Source: Jeotgalicoccus psychrophilus DSM 19085 (GTDB lineage Bacteria; Bacillota; Bacilli; Staphylococcales; Salinicoccaceae). Taken from it: a stretch of DNA of 36,808 bases. Location of the stretch: NCBI RefSeq assembly GCF_000425845.1, contig NZ_AUEF01000021.1:1-36808 (forward strand), in the 5' to 3' direction. Of the stretch, positions 1 through 9,900 are shown in pieces (the first letter of the stretch is position 1; each line of letters starts with the position of its first letter). The notes beneath the pieces are model-generated. The model was not told the origin of the DNA. It saw nothing but the letters and a program-made list of their open reading frames with translations, and did no database searches. Position numbers and translations under genes: made by a program.

Positions 1-66
1 ATGTCGAGCTCACATGGTAGTCCGTAAGGGTTTGGATGACGATGTCAACCGCACATGGTAGTCCCC
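1..66. repeat. 41-bp tandem repeat array (left edge, partial)
   Basis: One complete 41-bp unit (1-41) and most of a second (42-66) are visible; the array may continue to the left. CACATGGTAGTCC starts at 11 and again at 52, exactly 41 bp apart. Each unit has ATGT, a 7-nt spacer, then ACAT (1-15 and 42-56), so it can form a short hairpin. The array ends about 11 bp from the stop codon of the leftward SDR gene. Its skeleton, GGAT, 4 nt, ATGW, 7 nt, WCATG, 2 nt, AGTCC, is shared at identical spacing with the array at the right end of the window, although the sequence between the fixed positions differs. Confidence 0.8.
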
Positions 67-76
67 CGCCTATTTA

Positions 77-862
77 TCAGTCAAATTCTATTGGTCTCGC
101 TATTTTGTTGCTTTGTCCGCCGTCGACGAGTATGGTCTGGCCGCTGACGTAAGTTGAATCATCTGACGCTAAAAATAGACATGCTTTAGCGATATCGTCG
201 ACTGTGCCGACGCGTCCCATCGGATTGAAAGCCAATGATTCTTCAAATGATTTCTCCGGGTTTTCGAGACTTGCAAAAGTTTTATGGAGAAGTGGTGTGT
301 CGACAGAACTTGGTCCGACTGCATTGACACGAATCTGATGTTGTCCGTAATCGAGTGCCATCTGACGTGTTAAAGCTGTCAGTCCGCCTTTCGCACTTGC
401 ATATGCTGCGAGCCTCGTAATTGTTGTTTCAGCATGCCATGATACCATGTTGATAATCGATGAAGTGTCCTGTTTCTGCATTTCAGGTATAGCATACTTG
501 CTGCACAGAAATGGTCCTGTTAAATTTATTCCCATTAAATTGTTCCATTCTTCGAGCGATGTTTCGTGCACAGATTTTCGGAAATTAATTGCGGCGTTAT
601 TTACTAAAACATCTAATTTTCCGAATTCATTTATCGTGTATTCAATTAAACTTTTAACATCTTCTTCATTACTGACATCTGTTTTATGAAAACGGACATC
701 GAGGTTTTTATCAATTAAATCTTTTACAGTGTTTTCGCCTGCTTCAGCATCTATATCAGCAATGACAACTTTTGCCCCTTCTTCTGCAAAAACCTGCACG
801 ACGCCGCGCCCTATTCCCTGACTCCCCCCGGTAACGACTGCGATTTTATTTTTAAGTCTCAT
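77..862 (-). CDS. SDR family oxidoreductase (glucose 1-dehydrogenase / FabG-like)
   Basis: A classical short-chain dehydrogenase of 261 aa, a normal length for the family. Seen: the Rossmann motif TGGSQGIG (residues 11-18), Asp36 after the second strand (usually favours NAD over NADP), NNAA at 88-91, and a catalytic triad Ser141, Tyr154, Lys158 (YASAK). The C-terminal stretch with FLAS and VSGQTILVDGG is typical of glucose 1-dehydrogenase and 3-oxoacyl-ACP reductase relatives. The ATG follows a GAAGGA ribosome site on the minus strand. It is transcribed alone, away from the ABC unit, and its 3' end abuts the 41-bp repeat array. The substrate cannot be read from the sequence; sugar, alcohol or ketoacyl substrates are all possible. 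Confidence 0.9.
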   Translation of the reverse strand: MRLKNKIAVVTGGSQGIGRGVVQVFAEEGAKVVIADIDAEAGENTVKDLIDKNLDVRFHKTDVSNEEDVKSLIEYTINEFGKLDVLVNNAAINFRKSVHETSLEEWNNLMGINLTGPFLCSKYAIPEMQKQDTSSIINMVSWHAETTITRLAAYASAKGGLTALTRQMALDYGQHQIRVNAVGPSSVDTPLLHKTFASLENPEKSFEESLAFNPMGRVGTVDDIAKACLFLASDDSTYVSGQTILVDGGQSNKIARPIEFD

Positions 863-1025
863 AACATCCCATCCTTCTCGTAAATTGCTTTCTTTATTAT
901 ATTATCAATATTTAACTCATAAGTATAAAATCCAACGGGCGTCACATTTTAGACATAATATATGGTAAAATATGAACTAAATATAATATTAGAGTAAATT
1001 AACGCACCGTGAAGGAGAATTTATT

Positions 1026-2570
1026 ATGGGTAAAAAAGGTTTAACAATTTTAGGGGTATCGGTCGGTGTTATTGCAGTATTGGCAGTCGGGGCATACATT
1101 TTGTTTCAGACGATGGTGAACAACCCGAAAAACAATTACTTAATGGCTGAACTGGACGATGTTGAAGGTACTTTCGAGTTATTTGAAGAGCGTTTTGAGA
1201 GCGAACTTGACTGGTATGAATATGCCGAGCAAAATGCGATTGAGTCAACATTAGGCATTACAGCAGAAACAAACGACCCTTCATTCCAGGAGATGGGTCT
1301 TGATCAGATGATTAATAACTCTAATATTGATCTTGCAATCGGTCAGGATATGGCAAATGAAGTCAGTACGATGGGGCTTAATGCAGACATAGCGGGCTTA
1401 ACTATTTCAGATGTAAATGCATATATCACAGGTGAAAAAGCAGGGCTTACATTGCCGTTCATCGAAGAGTATATGGTGGTTAATGAAGCGGATGCAGCAA
1501 CATTCCTGAATACACTTGACCCTGCAACATTTACAGGTGAAGAAGAGATCGATTACTCAATGTTCTTTGAAACCAGTGCACTGACAGAAACTCAGCGTGA
1601 ATATTTAATTGATGAATATGCAACTTTCATTAGAGAAAACTTACCGGATGATGCGTTCGAGTCGGAAAGTGAAGAAATTACTGTCGGTGAGAATACAGTG
1701 AACGCTGATAAACTGACGATGACATTAACAGAAGAACAGATTCACACGTTCTTAAAAGACTTATTTAATAAGATGGCAGAAGATGAAGAGCTTGCAAACA
1801 TTATCGAAACTCAGATGATGGCCGCAAACCTTGGCAACCCGGAAGCGCCTTCTGCGGAAAACGCAGCAACCGAGTTCAACAACTCATTAAAAGAAGCGGC
1901 AGAGAATATAGAAGATGTCGGCTTCCCTGAAGGTTTAACATCTGTTGTCTGGACAGACGGTGACGATAATATCATTCAGCGTGATTTCGATACGTCAATT
2001 ACAGTTGACGGATCTACAGGCCAGGTTGCAGTCGACGGTGTTACAGAAATTACTGAAGACAGCACAGTTTTCAATTATGATATGGCATTCTCTGACGAGA
2101 CTATGGAATCAGTAATAGGCTATACTGCTGATTTAAATGAAACTGAATCAGGTTATGAAGATGTGATCACATTAAGAGCGGATTCAGAAGATCTGTTTGT
2201 CATCAACTCTGTTAAAACAGATGAAGAAGACAGTGAAGTCTGGAATGTGGATATTAACTTTAATGAACAATTGACCGGCTCGCCGCTGACATTATTCATG
2301 GAGAGCAGCTCTGTATACAACGAAGACCAGGCAACCGGTGATATGACTCTGTATGCTGACGACGGTGTCAGTGTAACGAGAGATACTTTCGTATTGAATC
2401 TGACAAGCGACAGTCAGACGGTAAGTGAAATTGAAGTGCCTGGCGGGGATAATGAGAAAAACATTGGCCAGATGAGCATGGAAGAACTTGATGCGTACTT
2501 TAACGATGAAGTTAGTCCGCAATTTGAAGAGTGGATGAATGAAAACTTCGGTGCGCCATCAGGATTTTAA
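1026..2570 (+). CDS. membrane-anchored acidic protein, first gene of an ABC exporter unit
   Basis: I do not recognise this 514-aa protein with confidence. A lysine-containing N-terminus is followed by one hydrophobic segment (about residues 6-28) with no clear signal-peptidase site or lipobox, so it is probably anchored with its body outside. The remainder is soluble, strongly acidic (many Glu and Asp) and almost free of cysteine, with a beta-rich second half. The ATG is preceded by GAAGGAG at ideal spacing. The stop lies 25 bp before the first permease gene and all four genes run the same way, so it is probably an accessory or substrate-binding part of that transporter. It may belong to an uncharacterised Firmicute family; I cannot confirm which. 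Confidence 0.75.
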   Translation: MGKKGLTILGVSVGVIAVLAVGAYILFQTMVNNPKNNYLMAELDDVEGTFELFEERFESELDWYEYAEQNAIESTLGITAETNDPSFQEMGLDQMINNSNIDLAIGQDMANEVSTMGLNADIAGLTISDVNAYITGEKAGLTLPFIEEYMVVNEADAATFLNTLDPATFTGEEEIDYSMFFETSALTETQREYLIDEYATFIRENLPDDAFESESEEITVGENTVNADKLTMTLTEEQIHTFLKDLFNKMAEDEELANIIETQMMAANLGNPEAPSAENAATEFNNSLKEAAENIEDVGFPEGLTSVVWTDGDDNIIQRDFDTSITVDGSTGQVAVDGVTEITEDSTVFNYDMAFSDETMESVIGYTADLNETESGYEDVITLRADSEDLFVINSVKTDEEDSEVWNVDINFNEQLTGSPLTLFMESSSVYNEDQATGDMTLYADDGVSVTRDTFVLNLTSDSQTVSEIEVPGGDNEKNIGQMSMEELDAYFNDEVSPQFEEWMNENFGAPSGF

Positions 2571-2595
2571 TTAAAAAAGAAAGGATGCGTCAGCG

Positions 2596-3816
2596 ATGAG
2601 AATAATGAAGCATATATTTGTATTCATCGCTAACGACATCAGCAGACTTAAGAGGAAGTGGCTGACACTTCCTCTTATTTTAATTTCACCGGTTATTTTT
2701 ATCGGACTGATAATCTGGATGCTCAGCTCACTCCTGTCGTTTGATGAGGCGGCTAAAATGTCTGTCGGCCTTGTAAATCTGGATGACAGTGACGAGACTG
2801 CTGTGATTGTCTCGGCGCTCGCAGGCTCAGCTGAGGCAGCGGATGGACTTGAGATTATTGAAGTATCGGAATCTGATGCAAAACTGATGATTGAAAACGA
2901 TACACTTGTTTCATATATAATATTCCCCGGGAAATTCACGGAAAAAATGATGAAGGGGGAATCAAGTGAACTGATTGTCGTCGGCAACCCGGATATGCAG
3001 CTGGAGAGTTATGTAATCAGCAGCGTAATTGATACAGTCGTCAGACATATCCGGAATTCACAGGCCAATATATTAACGATTAATCATTATGCCCGTGAAT
3101 TCGGCATGACTGATGAGGCAAGGCAGAACTTAATTTTCGAAGAGTTTGTGAGCCAGTTTATTCAGGTGCTCTCGAGTGATACTTTGATGGATGAACATCA
3201 AAAAGCGCAGAATATCAGCGCGGGAAATATGTATTTTATCGTGAATGGCCTGTTCATTATAATGACTGTCTGGGTGTATATGCTGTACATCGCTTTAATG
3301 CGGGACATAAGCAGTAACCTGGAAGACCGGATGAAGGTGTTCGGAGTAACGCATCTTGCTCAAGGCCTTGCGAGAGTGCTTTCAACCGGCATAATTGTCA
3401 CGGTGGCTTCTGCCCTTTTCACATATGGAGTATTAACGTTCGGTGGTATTGACCTGGAGACAGAAAATCTGCTGAGGCTGTTTATTCTGATTGCTCTTCA
3501 CATATTTATTACGGCGATGATTATGATTATTATCGACTGGCTGCTTCCATCGTTTAAAATCAGTATGGTGGTTCAGCTTGCGGTACTGCTCATGATTATA
3601 CTGTTCGCCGGCAGTATCATTCCGAGAATATACTTTCCTATTTATCTGGATACATTTTTTGATTATATGTACAGTTATCAATCACTATCCTGGATTGAAG
3701 AAATTATATTAAACGGCCGCTTTACTATGGAGATCGATATTATGATAGCGACATTCGGGATAGCTGCAGTGCTGCTGCTCGTTTTAAGTGTCCTGAAGGA
3801 GCGTCGATTCTTATGA
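2596..3816 (+). CDS. ABC-2 type transporter permease (first)
   Basis: A 406-aa integral membrane protein with the layout of ABC-2 permeases that carry a large ectodomain: one transmembrane helix near residues 24-47, an extracytoplasmic region of about 160 residues, then a block of hydrophobic helices from about 213 to 400. It presumably forms the export channel with the next gene product. The start has a GAAAGGA site upstream; a second ATG three codons in is an alternative. Its last bases overlap the start of the next gene (ATGA overlap, 3813-3816), a sign of translational coupling. The substrate is unknown; relatives export drugs, peptides, lipids or sodium. Confidence 0.85.
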   Translation: MRIMKHIFVFIANDISRLKRKWLTLPLILISPVIFIGLIIWMLSSLLSFDEAAKMSVGLVNLDDSDETAVIVSALAGSAEAADGLEIIEVSESDAKLMIENDTLVSYIIFPGKFTEKMMKGESSELIVVGNPDMQLESYVISSVIDTVVRHIRNSQANILTINHYAREFGMTDEARQNLIFEEFVSQFIQVLSSDTLMDEHQKAQNISAGNMYFIVNGLFIIMTVWVYMLYIALMRDISSNLEDRMKVFGVTHLAQGLARVLSTGIIVTVASALFTYGVLTFGGIDLETENLLRLFILIALHIFITAMIMIIIDWLLPSFKISMVVQLAVLLMIILFAGSIIPRIYFPIYLDTFFDYMYSYQSLSWIEEIILNGRFTMEIDIMIATFGIAAVLLLVLSVLKERRFL

Positions 3817-4937
3817 TAGATATGATATATGCGAGATGGCTGCTCATAAAGCGGCAGCTTCCTAAAATATCGTTGTGGCTCATTGTGCCAGTGCTGCTGA
3901 CACTCGTCGTTACAAATGTGTTTAACAGCACCAGAGAAGACTTCAGAGTGCCTGCAGCAGTCGTTGTCCATGAAAGCAGTGCAGAAGCAAATATCTTTAT
4001 AGAAGGTCTTAAGAGCAGTGAATTTATGGCGGTTGAAGTATTTAATACAGAAAACAGCACAGCTGCAATAAGGGAGCTGGAGCAATACAGGCTGGACAGT
4101 GTGTTTATATTGCCGGAAGACTTTGCAGAAAAAATACATGAAGGTCAGCGCAGGGACTTAATTGAAACGTATTATACAGACCGCTCGATCTACTACGAAC
4201 AGGCGAAAGAACTGGCAGCTTCGCTCGTGCAGGAGCGGATGGGTGAATACACGACTGTTGATTATGTGCTGGAGCTGCAGAATAATCTGCTGGCTGAAAC
4301 AGCTGTGACCGCTGAAGATGTAGCAGCTGAACGCAAACGTACAGAAACAGATACTAATCTCTTGAAACAGGTGTTTTATTTCCTTGGAGAATCGGCTGAT
4401 ATCGAAGAAACACCAGCCTTTCATCCATGGATAGTTTGGGCATATATAACGTTCACCGTTACTATTTTTATATTTGACTTTGTTACACGTGAAACTGTCA
4501 GCAGTACCAGGACCCGATTTTATTTTATGAAGCATTCATATACGAATTTTATGTTACTGACGCTAGTTATTATGACCGCTGTGATGCTGATAGTAGACAG
4601 TATTACTTATGTGATAATAAAAGAAGTACTAACAGGGAATATTAGCTTTCTGTCACTCGTCATGTTCCGTATTGTTATAAACGGCATTGCATTCCTGCTT
4701 GCCTCTTCCGTAAAATCACCAGTGAAATTATATCAGGCAGCTGTGGCGTTAACGATTGCTCTATTGGCACTTCAACTCGCTATGCCTGCCATTATTTCAC
4801 TGACAGGACTGTCTTTAATGTCGTCGTTACACCCGGTACTGATGTTTATAGAGAATGAACTTAATATTTCGTGGATTATTCTAATTGCAGTTTTAATGCT
4901 CATTTGGGTTTGGAGGGATAACAATGCTGGAAGTTAA
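3813..4937 (+). CDS. ABC-2 type transporter permease (second)
   Basis: A 374-aa membrane protein with the same architecture as its upstream partner: an N-terminal helix (about residues 20-38), an ectodomain to roughly residue 200, then several helices to the C-terminus. The two permeases are divergent in sequence but parallel in layout, which suggests a heterodimeric pore that arose by duplication. It overlaps the preceding gene by 4 bp and the following ATPase gene by 14 bp, so the three are almost certainly co-translated. The ectodomain contains a glutamine- and glutamate-rich stretch around residues 120-190. No substrate can be assigned. Confidence 0.85.
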   Translation: MIDMIYARWLLIKRQLPKISLWLIVPVLLTLVVTNVFNSTREDFRVPAAVVVHESSAEANIFIEGLKSSEFMAVEVFNTENSTAAIRELEQYRLDSVFILPEDFAEKIHEGQRRDLIETYYTDRSIYYEQAKELAASLVQERMGEYTTVDYVLELQNNLLAETAVTAEDVAAERKRTETDTNLLKQVFYFLGESADIEETPAFHPWIVWAYITFTVTIFIFDFVTRETVSSTRTRFYFMKHSYTNFMLLTLVIMTAVMLIVDSITYVIIKEVLTGNISFLSLVMFRIVINGIAFLLASSVKSPVKLYQAAVALTIALLALQLAMPAIISLTGLSLMSSLHPVLMFIENELNISWIILIAVLMLIWVWRDNNAGS

Positions 4938-5580
4938 CTCGGTAAATAAAAGTTATGGTAAGCGCCGCGTACTGGAAGACTTCAGCATGTCCGCAGAACA
5001 GGGAGAAATTATCGGGCTCGTTGGTGAGAATGGTGCAGGTAAATCAACACTGCTGAAAATTTTAGCAAGCTTATCGAAACCTGATAGCGGAGAACTTTAT
5101 TTAAACGGCAAGCCATACAAAAAGTATTTTAAAGCACACAGAAAAGTTATCGGATACGTACCTCAGGATATTGCTGTATGGGAAGATTTAACTGTCATTG
5201 AAAATATGAAGTTCTTTCAAAAGCTGTCACCTGTTAAGAAATCTGTGTATGAATTGAAAACGCTGCTGAATAACATACAGCTAGATAGACATGATACTAA
5301 AGTCAGTAAATTATCCGGAGGTATGAAGCGGAAACTTAATCTCGCTATCAGTTTAATTAATAATCCTGAATTTCTGCTGCTGGATGAACCGACTGCAGGT
5401 ATCGATTTAAAATCGAGGATAGAAATTGGAGAATTTTTAAAAGCTCAAGCGAAGAACAACGATACGCTTATCATTTACACATCGCATGATATGAATGAAA
5501 TTAAAGAAGTATGCGATCGTGTTATTATTATCGGAAAAGACTCATTCTACAAAGACTTACTTGCGGAATATATAAAATAA
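4924..5580 (+). CDS. ABC transporter ATP-binding protein
   Basis: A compact 218-aa nucleotide-binding domain that powers the two permeases encoded just upstream. Seen in order: Walker A GENGAGKS (residues 34-41), Q-loop in YVPQD (78-82), signature LSGGMKR (130-136), Walker B LLLDEPT (151-157) and the switch histidine in TSHDM (H188). The signature variant and the LDEPTAGID sequence are typical of drug- and sodium-export ABC-2 ATPases. The ATG lies inside the end of the second permease gene, behind GGAGG. It lacks the C-terminal extension found in many drug-export ATPases. This is the last gene of the four-gene unit. Confidence 0.93.
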   Translation: MLEVNSVNKSYGKRRVLEDFSMSAEQGEIIGLVGENGAGKSTLLKILASLSKPDSGELYLNGKPYKKYFKAHRKVIGYVPQDIAVWEDLTVIENMKFFQKLSPVKKSVYELKTLLNNIQLDRHDTKVSKLSGGMKRKLNLAISLINNPEFLLLDEPTAGIDLKSRIEIGEFLKAQAKNNDTLIIYTSHDMNEIKEVCDRVIIIGKDSFYKDLLAEYIK

Positions 5581-5609
5581 CACTATGCGTTATTTTATAA
5601 TGCATAGTG
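5581..5609 (+). terminator. hairpin after the ABC unit
   Basis: CACTATGC and GCATAGTG pair across an inner TTAT/ATAA helix, giving a stem of about 13 bp (one G-T pair) and a 3-nt loop immediately after the stop codon. The T-rich tract behind it is weak, so it may act as a poor terminator or as an mRNA-stabilising hairpin. Confidence 0.55.
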
Positions 5610-5713
5610 TTATAAACTTTATGTGTGAAGGGTTTTTATAAAAATGAATGATTCATCCTGCATTAGGGTATGACATTTATAACAACAGTTTTAGTTTCAA
5701 AGGAGAGATGTAT

Positions 5714-6205
5714 ATGCTCGCTTATGTTTGGGCTGAAGATGAAAACAGGCTGATCGGTAAAGGCGATGCACTGCCCTGGCGTTTGCCCGCTGATGTTGCC
5801 TTTTTTAAAAAGATAACGATGCGGGGTGACATGGTGACCGGCCGAAAAACCTACGAATCAATTCCGAACAGACCGCTCCCCGGCCGAAGGAATATCGTCT
5901 TAACAAGACAGCAGGATTATGAAGCGCCGGGCGCAATAATAGTGCACTCCAAAGAGGAAATACTTGAACTTGCACAGACTGGTGATGAAGATCTTTATAT
6001 CATCGGCGGTGCGGTATTATTTAAAATGTTTGAAAACGAAGTCGATGAATTATACCGTACTGTTATTCATGACACATTTGAAGGCGATACCTATTTCGAT
6101 GAAAAATTTGACTATAACAAGTTTGAACTGGTTAAAACTGAAAAGGGTATCGTTGATGAGAAAAATTTATATGAGCATACTTTTGAATTATGGAGAAGAA
6201 AGTAA
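5714..6205 (+). CDS. folA: dihydrofolate reductase
   Basis: Reduces dihydrofolate to tetrahydrofolate with NADPH. With the start chosen here the protein is 163 aa, the usual size. The ATG at 5714 lies 8 nt behind AGGAG (5701-5705); the ATG at 5708 is too close to that site, and a longer reading from 5648 would add 22 residues unlike the family. Visible landmarks: LPWRLPAD with Trp22 and the catalytic acid Asp27, GRKTYESI, PLPGRRNIVLTR, and the IIGG cofactor loop. The residue before that GG is Ile, whereas trimethoprim-sensitive S. aureus DHFR has Phe98; drug sensitivity cannot be inferred from this. No thymidylate synthase gene is adjacent. Confidence 0.95.
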   Translation: MLAYVWAEDENRLIGKGDALPWRLPADVAFFKKITMRGDMVTGRKTYESIPNRPLPGRRNIVLTRQQDYEAPGAIIVHSKEEILELAQTGDEDLYIIGGAVLFKMFENEVDELYRTVIHDTFEGDTYFDEKFDYNKFELVKTEKGIVDEKNLYEHTFELWRRK

Positions 6206-6217
6206 TACATGCAGCCT

Positions 6218-6248
6218 AACCCCGGAACTGAAAAACAGTACCGGGGTT
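6218..6248. terminator. bidirectional terminator between folA and tetR
   Basis: AACCCCGG pairs with CCGGGGTT around an inner ACTG/CAGT helix and an A5 loop. It sits between two convergent genes, folA and the TetR gene, and can serve both. Confidence 0.75.
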
Positions 6249-6252
6249 TAAT

Positions 6253-6843
6253 TTACTCTTTATTGTTCAGCATGGCAGTCATCATCGTCGTAACACCCTG
6301 ATTCGAAATGTCCTCAACGAAATCACCTAGAATTATTTCATCAACTTCTCCGTTCTTCTCAAGCCATAGTTGAAACATGCCGATAAGAGCTGATAATTGA
6401 TATTCTATAATGTACTCGATTTTTTCAGGTTCTTTAATTTTAAGTTCATAAACGTAATCCATAATAATCATTCTGATACGCATTTTAAATTCGTGAACAA
6501 AACTGGGATCACCTTCAGGTCCAATCAGAACTGAAATTTTATCACTGTGTTCTTTGACGTAATCATTCGTCCGCTCCAGCGTATCGAAAATATTGCCGCC
6601 GTTTTTATCGAGCATCATCAGCGGACCGATAATCATATCTCTTGTCGGGATTAAACTTTCTTTAAGCAGAATCAAAATTTCATTTATATCACTGAAGTAT
6701 GCATAAAATGTTCCGCGGTTATATCCTGCTTTATCTGTTATCTCTTTAACCGTAATTTTTGACAGAGGTTTTATTTTATAAATATCCCAGAATGCTTCTA
6801 TCAGGTTGTTTCTGGTCACATCTCTTTGACTCATTTTAGACAC
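6253..6843 (-). CDS. TetR family transcriptional regulator
   Basis: A 196-aa DNA-binding repressor. The N-terminal TetR helix-turn-helix is clear: ITVKEITDKAGYNRGTFYAYFSD at about residues 30-52, with the family-typical G..RGTFY.YF pattern. The C-terminal ligand domain is not recognisable in detail. It is divergent from the RND exporter gene, separated by 133 bp that contain a perfect dyad, which is the usual layout for a repressor of a neighbouring efflux gene. The ligand would be an exported compound (drug, detergent, lipopeptide or fatty acid); which one is unknown. The gene ends against the terminator shared with folA. Confidence 0.9.
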   Translation of the reverse strand: MSKMSQRDVTRNNLIEAFWDIYKIKPLSKITVKEITDKAGYNRGTFYAYFSDINEILILLKESLIPTRDMIIGPLMMLDKNGGNIFDTLERTNDYVKEHSDKISVLIGPEGDPSFVHEFKMRIRMIIMDYVYELKIKEPEKIEYIIEYQLSALIGMFQLWLEKNGEVDEIILGDFVEDISNQGVTTMMTAMLNNKE

Positions 6844-6873
6844 TTCTTTCTATTTTTCAACACTTTACCGGTT

Positions 6874-6956
6874 ATTGTTTATTGATAGTATTCAACTACT
6901 TTATTATGATTATAAGGGATTATACAACACGTTGTCGGCTTAAACAAATAAACAAT
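6874..6956. promoter_or_regulatory. divergent control region of tetR and the RND exporter
   Basis: Two symmetric elements are visible. ACAAC-AC-GTTGT (6924-6935) is a perfect 5-2-5 dyad and a good operator candidate for the divergent TetR protein. A wider pair, ATTGTTTATT at 6874-6883 and its exact complement at 6947-6956, flanks it. No strong sigma-A promoter is evident. Operator function is inferred from position and symmetry. Confidence 0.45.
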
Positions 6957-6976
6957 ATATAAGGAGAGTACTCAAT

Positions 6977-9900
6977 TTGAAACTATCGGATTTTTCCATA
7001 AGACGCCCTAAATTTACAATCGTCGTTATGATTATACTTATGCTGCTTGGAATCGTTTCTTTAACAAGACTTCCACTCCAGCTTATGCCAAATATCCAGC
7101 CGCCGATTGCGGCAGTGGCAACTACTTACCAGGGGGCAGGTCCCGAGGAAGTAATGGAGGATGTCACGAAACCGATAGAATCGGAATTGTCATCCATTAA
7201 CGGACTATCGAATATATCTTCTCAATCACAAGAAAGCTCTTCAGTTGTTATTTTAGAATTTGGTTATGATATGACAATTGATGAAGTGGAAAGTGATATA
7301 ACTAGAGCACTGGAAAGCGTTCAGCTGCCTGAACAGGCAGGAGATCCTGCATTCCTTGAATTCGATATCTCGATGATGCCGAGTATCCAGATGGCAGTTA
7401 CTTCAAGCGGTGAAAATGTTGCTGACTATCAGGGGCAGGTCGATGGCTTAGTCACTGAATTAGAAAACATTGAAGGTGTCGCTTCGATATCTCAAAATGG
7501 TACTGTCGTCGAAGAAATCCAGGTTAATCTGGATGTCGATGCATTATCTGAAGTTAATATGAGCCAAAGCGATGTTGCAGGACTTATAGAAGCGAACAAT
7601 ATATCTATTCCTAACGCAACCATAGTTGATACAGAAAGCCGCACCTCGATTTCAACACGGACAGTGAGTAATATCGACGGTGTTGAAACATTGCGCGAAC
7701 TGGTTATTGCGGATCTGCCGGACGGCGGAACGCTGACACTGGATGATATTGCAGATGTGTCTATTGAAGAACAGGACAGCAATTCAATCACTAGGCTGAA
7801 TCAGGATAACGCACTTTCTATTGACGTTATGCTTGCATCCGATGCAAACGCATCGAACGTAAACAGTGAATTCAATGAAGTACTCGATGAAAAACTCGAG
7901 GAAGATGAATTCAGTAACTTAACTGTTGAAACATTGTATGATGAAGGTGAATATATCGACCTCGCGATTAACAGTGTATACACGTCACTAATCAGCGGTG
8001 CGGTACTTGCAATGATTATACTGTTTGCTTTCCTGAGAAATCTGAAAGCGCCGTTAATCATCGGACTTGCAATACCATTCTCAGTTATTACAACATTTGC
8101 GCTGTTATTCTTTACAAATATCAGCATTAACTTAATGACACTCGGCGGACTTGCGCTCGGCATCGGTATGCTGGTCGATAACTCGGTTGTTGTAATAGAA
8201 AATATATACAGACATCTGTCTATGGGCAAAAATCCTAAAAAAGCAGCAAGTGACGGAACAAAAGAAGTCGCTTCCGCTATTATTGCATCAACATTAACCA
8301 CTGCAGCAGTGTTTGCACCGGTTGTCTTCGTCAGCGGCCTTGTAGGACAGTTATTCACACCGCTGGCAATTACAGTTGTTTTCAGTCTGTTTGCTTCATT
8401 ATTCGTCGCGTTAACTGTAGTGCCGATGATTTCGAGCCGTATTTTAGATGCGCCTAAAGAGAATATTGAAAAAGCACGCAGCGAAAGACCGTACATGAAA
8501 TTACTGACTAAGTTTACGCGTTGGACTTTACAGCACCGTCTCTTAGTAATGATAATCACTGTACTGCTTATGGCAGCAGGTATTCTCGGAATCGTCAATC
8601 AGGGTATGACATTAATGCCTGAAAGCGATGAAGGTGCCCTAACAATTGAAATTGAAAAAGAACAAGGCACAATTTATGAAGATACTTTTGAAACAGTACA
8701 AAGCATTGAAAATCAGCTGGAAGATTACTCTGAAGTAGAAATGTACTTAAGCAACGTCGGTTCTCTGCAGCCGATGATGTCGATGTCGGAAGAAACAAAC
8801 AAAGCGAGTATTACAGCGACACTGGTAAGCCAGGCTGACCGTAATGTTACGACTAATGAATTTATAAGCAATATTGAAGATGAGATAGAAGGACTGGATG
8901 AATCAGCAGAAATCAACGTCATTCCGATGTCACAGTCCGGCATAAGTTCTGAGCCGAACACTCTGATGCTGAGAGTATCTGATGATAACGCTGAACGTTT
9001 AGCAGAATCAGAAGCGATTATTATCGAAGAGCTGGAAGCAGACGGCAGTATCGACAGCGTAGCTTCAAGCCGTGAAGATATGGTTGAAGAAATGCAGATC
9101 AGAGTCGACAGAGATGCAGCACGTGAAAACGGCCTGCAGCCGGCCCAGATCGGTCAGGCATTATACGAAGCTTCAAATGGAGTGGAAGCTTCTACTGTGG
9201 AAGCAAATAATGATTATCTTTCTATCAACGTGAAATATCCGGATACGTATCTCGACAGCGTATCGAATTTTGAAACACTTGAGATTCCAAATGCTGAAGG
9301 TGAGTACGTTCCAATCAGCGAAGTCGCAGAACTTGAAGAAACTGAAATGCTGCCGTTAATTACGCGCAACGACCAGGAAGAAACAAGTGAGCTGACAGTA
9401 ACTTATTCTTCAGATATGTCTCTCAATGAAGCGGGGACACACGTCGAAGATATAGTTTCAGCCGCGGACTTCAGCGAAGATACACACTACTCTGTCGGTG
9501 GAGATCTAGAAATGCTTGGGGATGCGATTCCTCAAATGCTGCTCGCAATCGTCTTAGGTGTAGTATTTATCTACCTGGTTATGGTTGCACAGTTTGAATC
9601 ATTTAGACATCCGTTTATCGTTATTATGGCAATGCCGTTAAGTATTGTCGGTGTCATGGCGGCACTGGTACTTACAAACAGCCCGTTAAGTGTTGTGTCA
9701 TTCGTTGGTATTATTATGCTGCTCGGAATAGTAGTCAACAACTCCATACTGCTTGTTGACTATACAAATCAGCAGAAAGAAAAAGGTATTCCGACAATTG
9801 AAGCGCTCGAAATCAGTGTTCGGCACCGTTTCCGTCCGATTATTATTACAGCACTGACAACAGCGCTTGGTATGCTGCCGCTGGCAATGGGTCTCGGTGA

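Noticed and set aside
5648-5713. N-terminal extension of dihydrofolate reductase by 22 residues
   Set aside because: The extra residues do not resemble the family, and AGGAG at 5701-5705 points to ATG 5714.
6932-6960. TTGTCG / ATATAT as the promoter of the RND gene
   Set aside because: The -10 match is poor and the predicted start would fall almost on the ribosome site.
7801-8598. Long antisense open frame inside the RND gene
   Set aside because: It has low-complexity, Ile/Ser-rich translation, no ribosome site, and lies wholly opposite a well-supported gene; it is a shadow of that gene.
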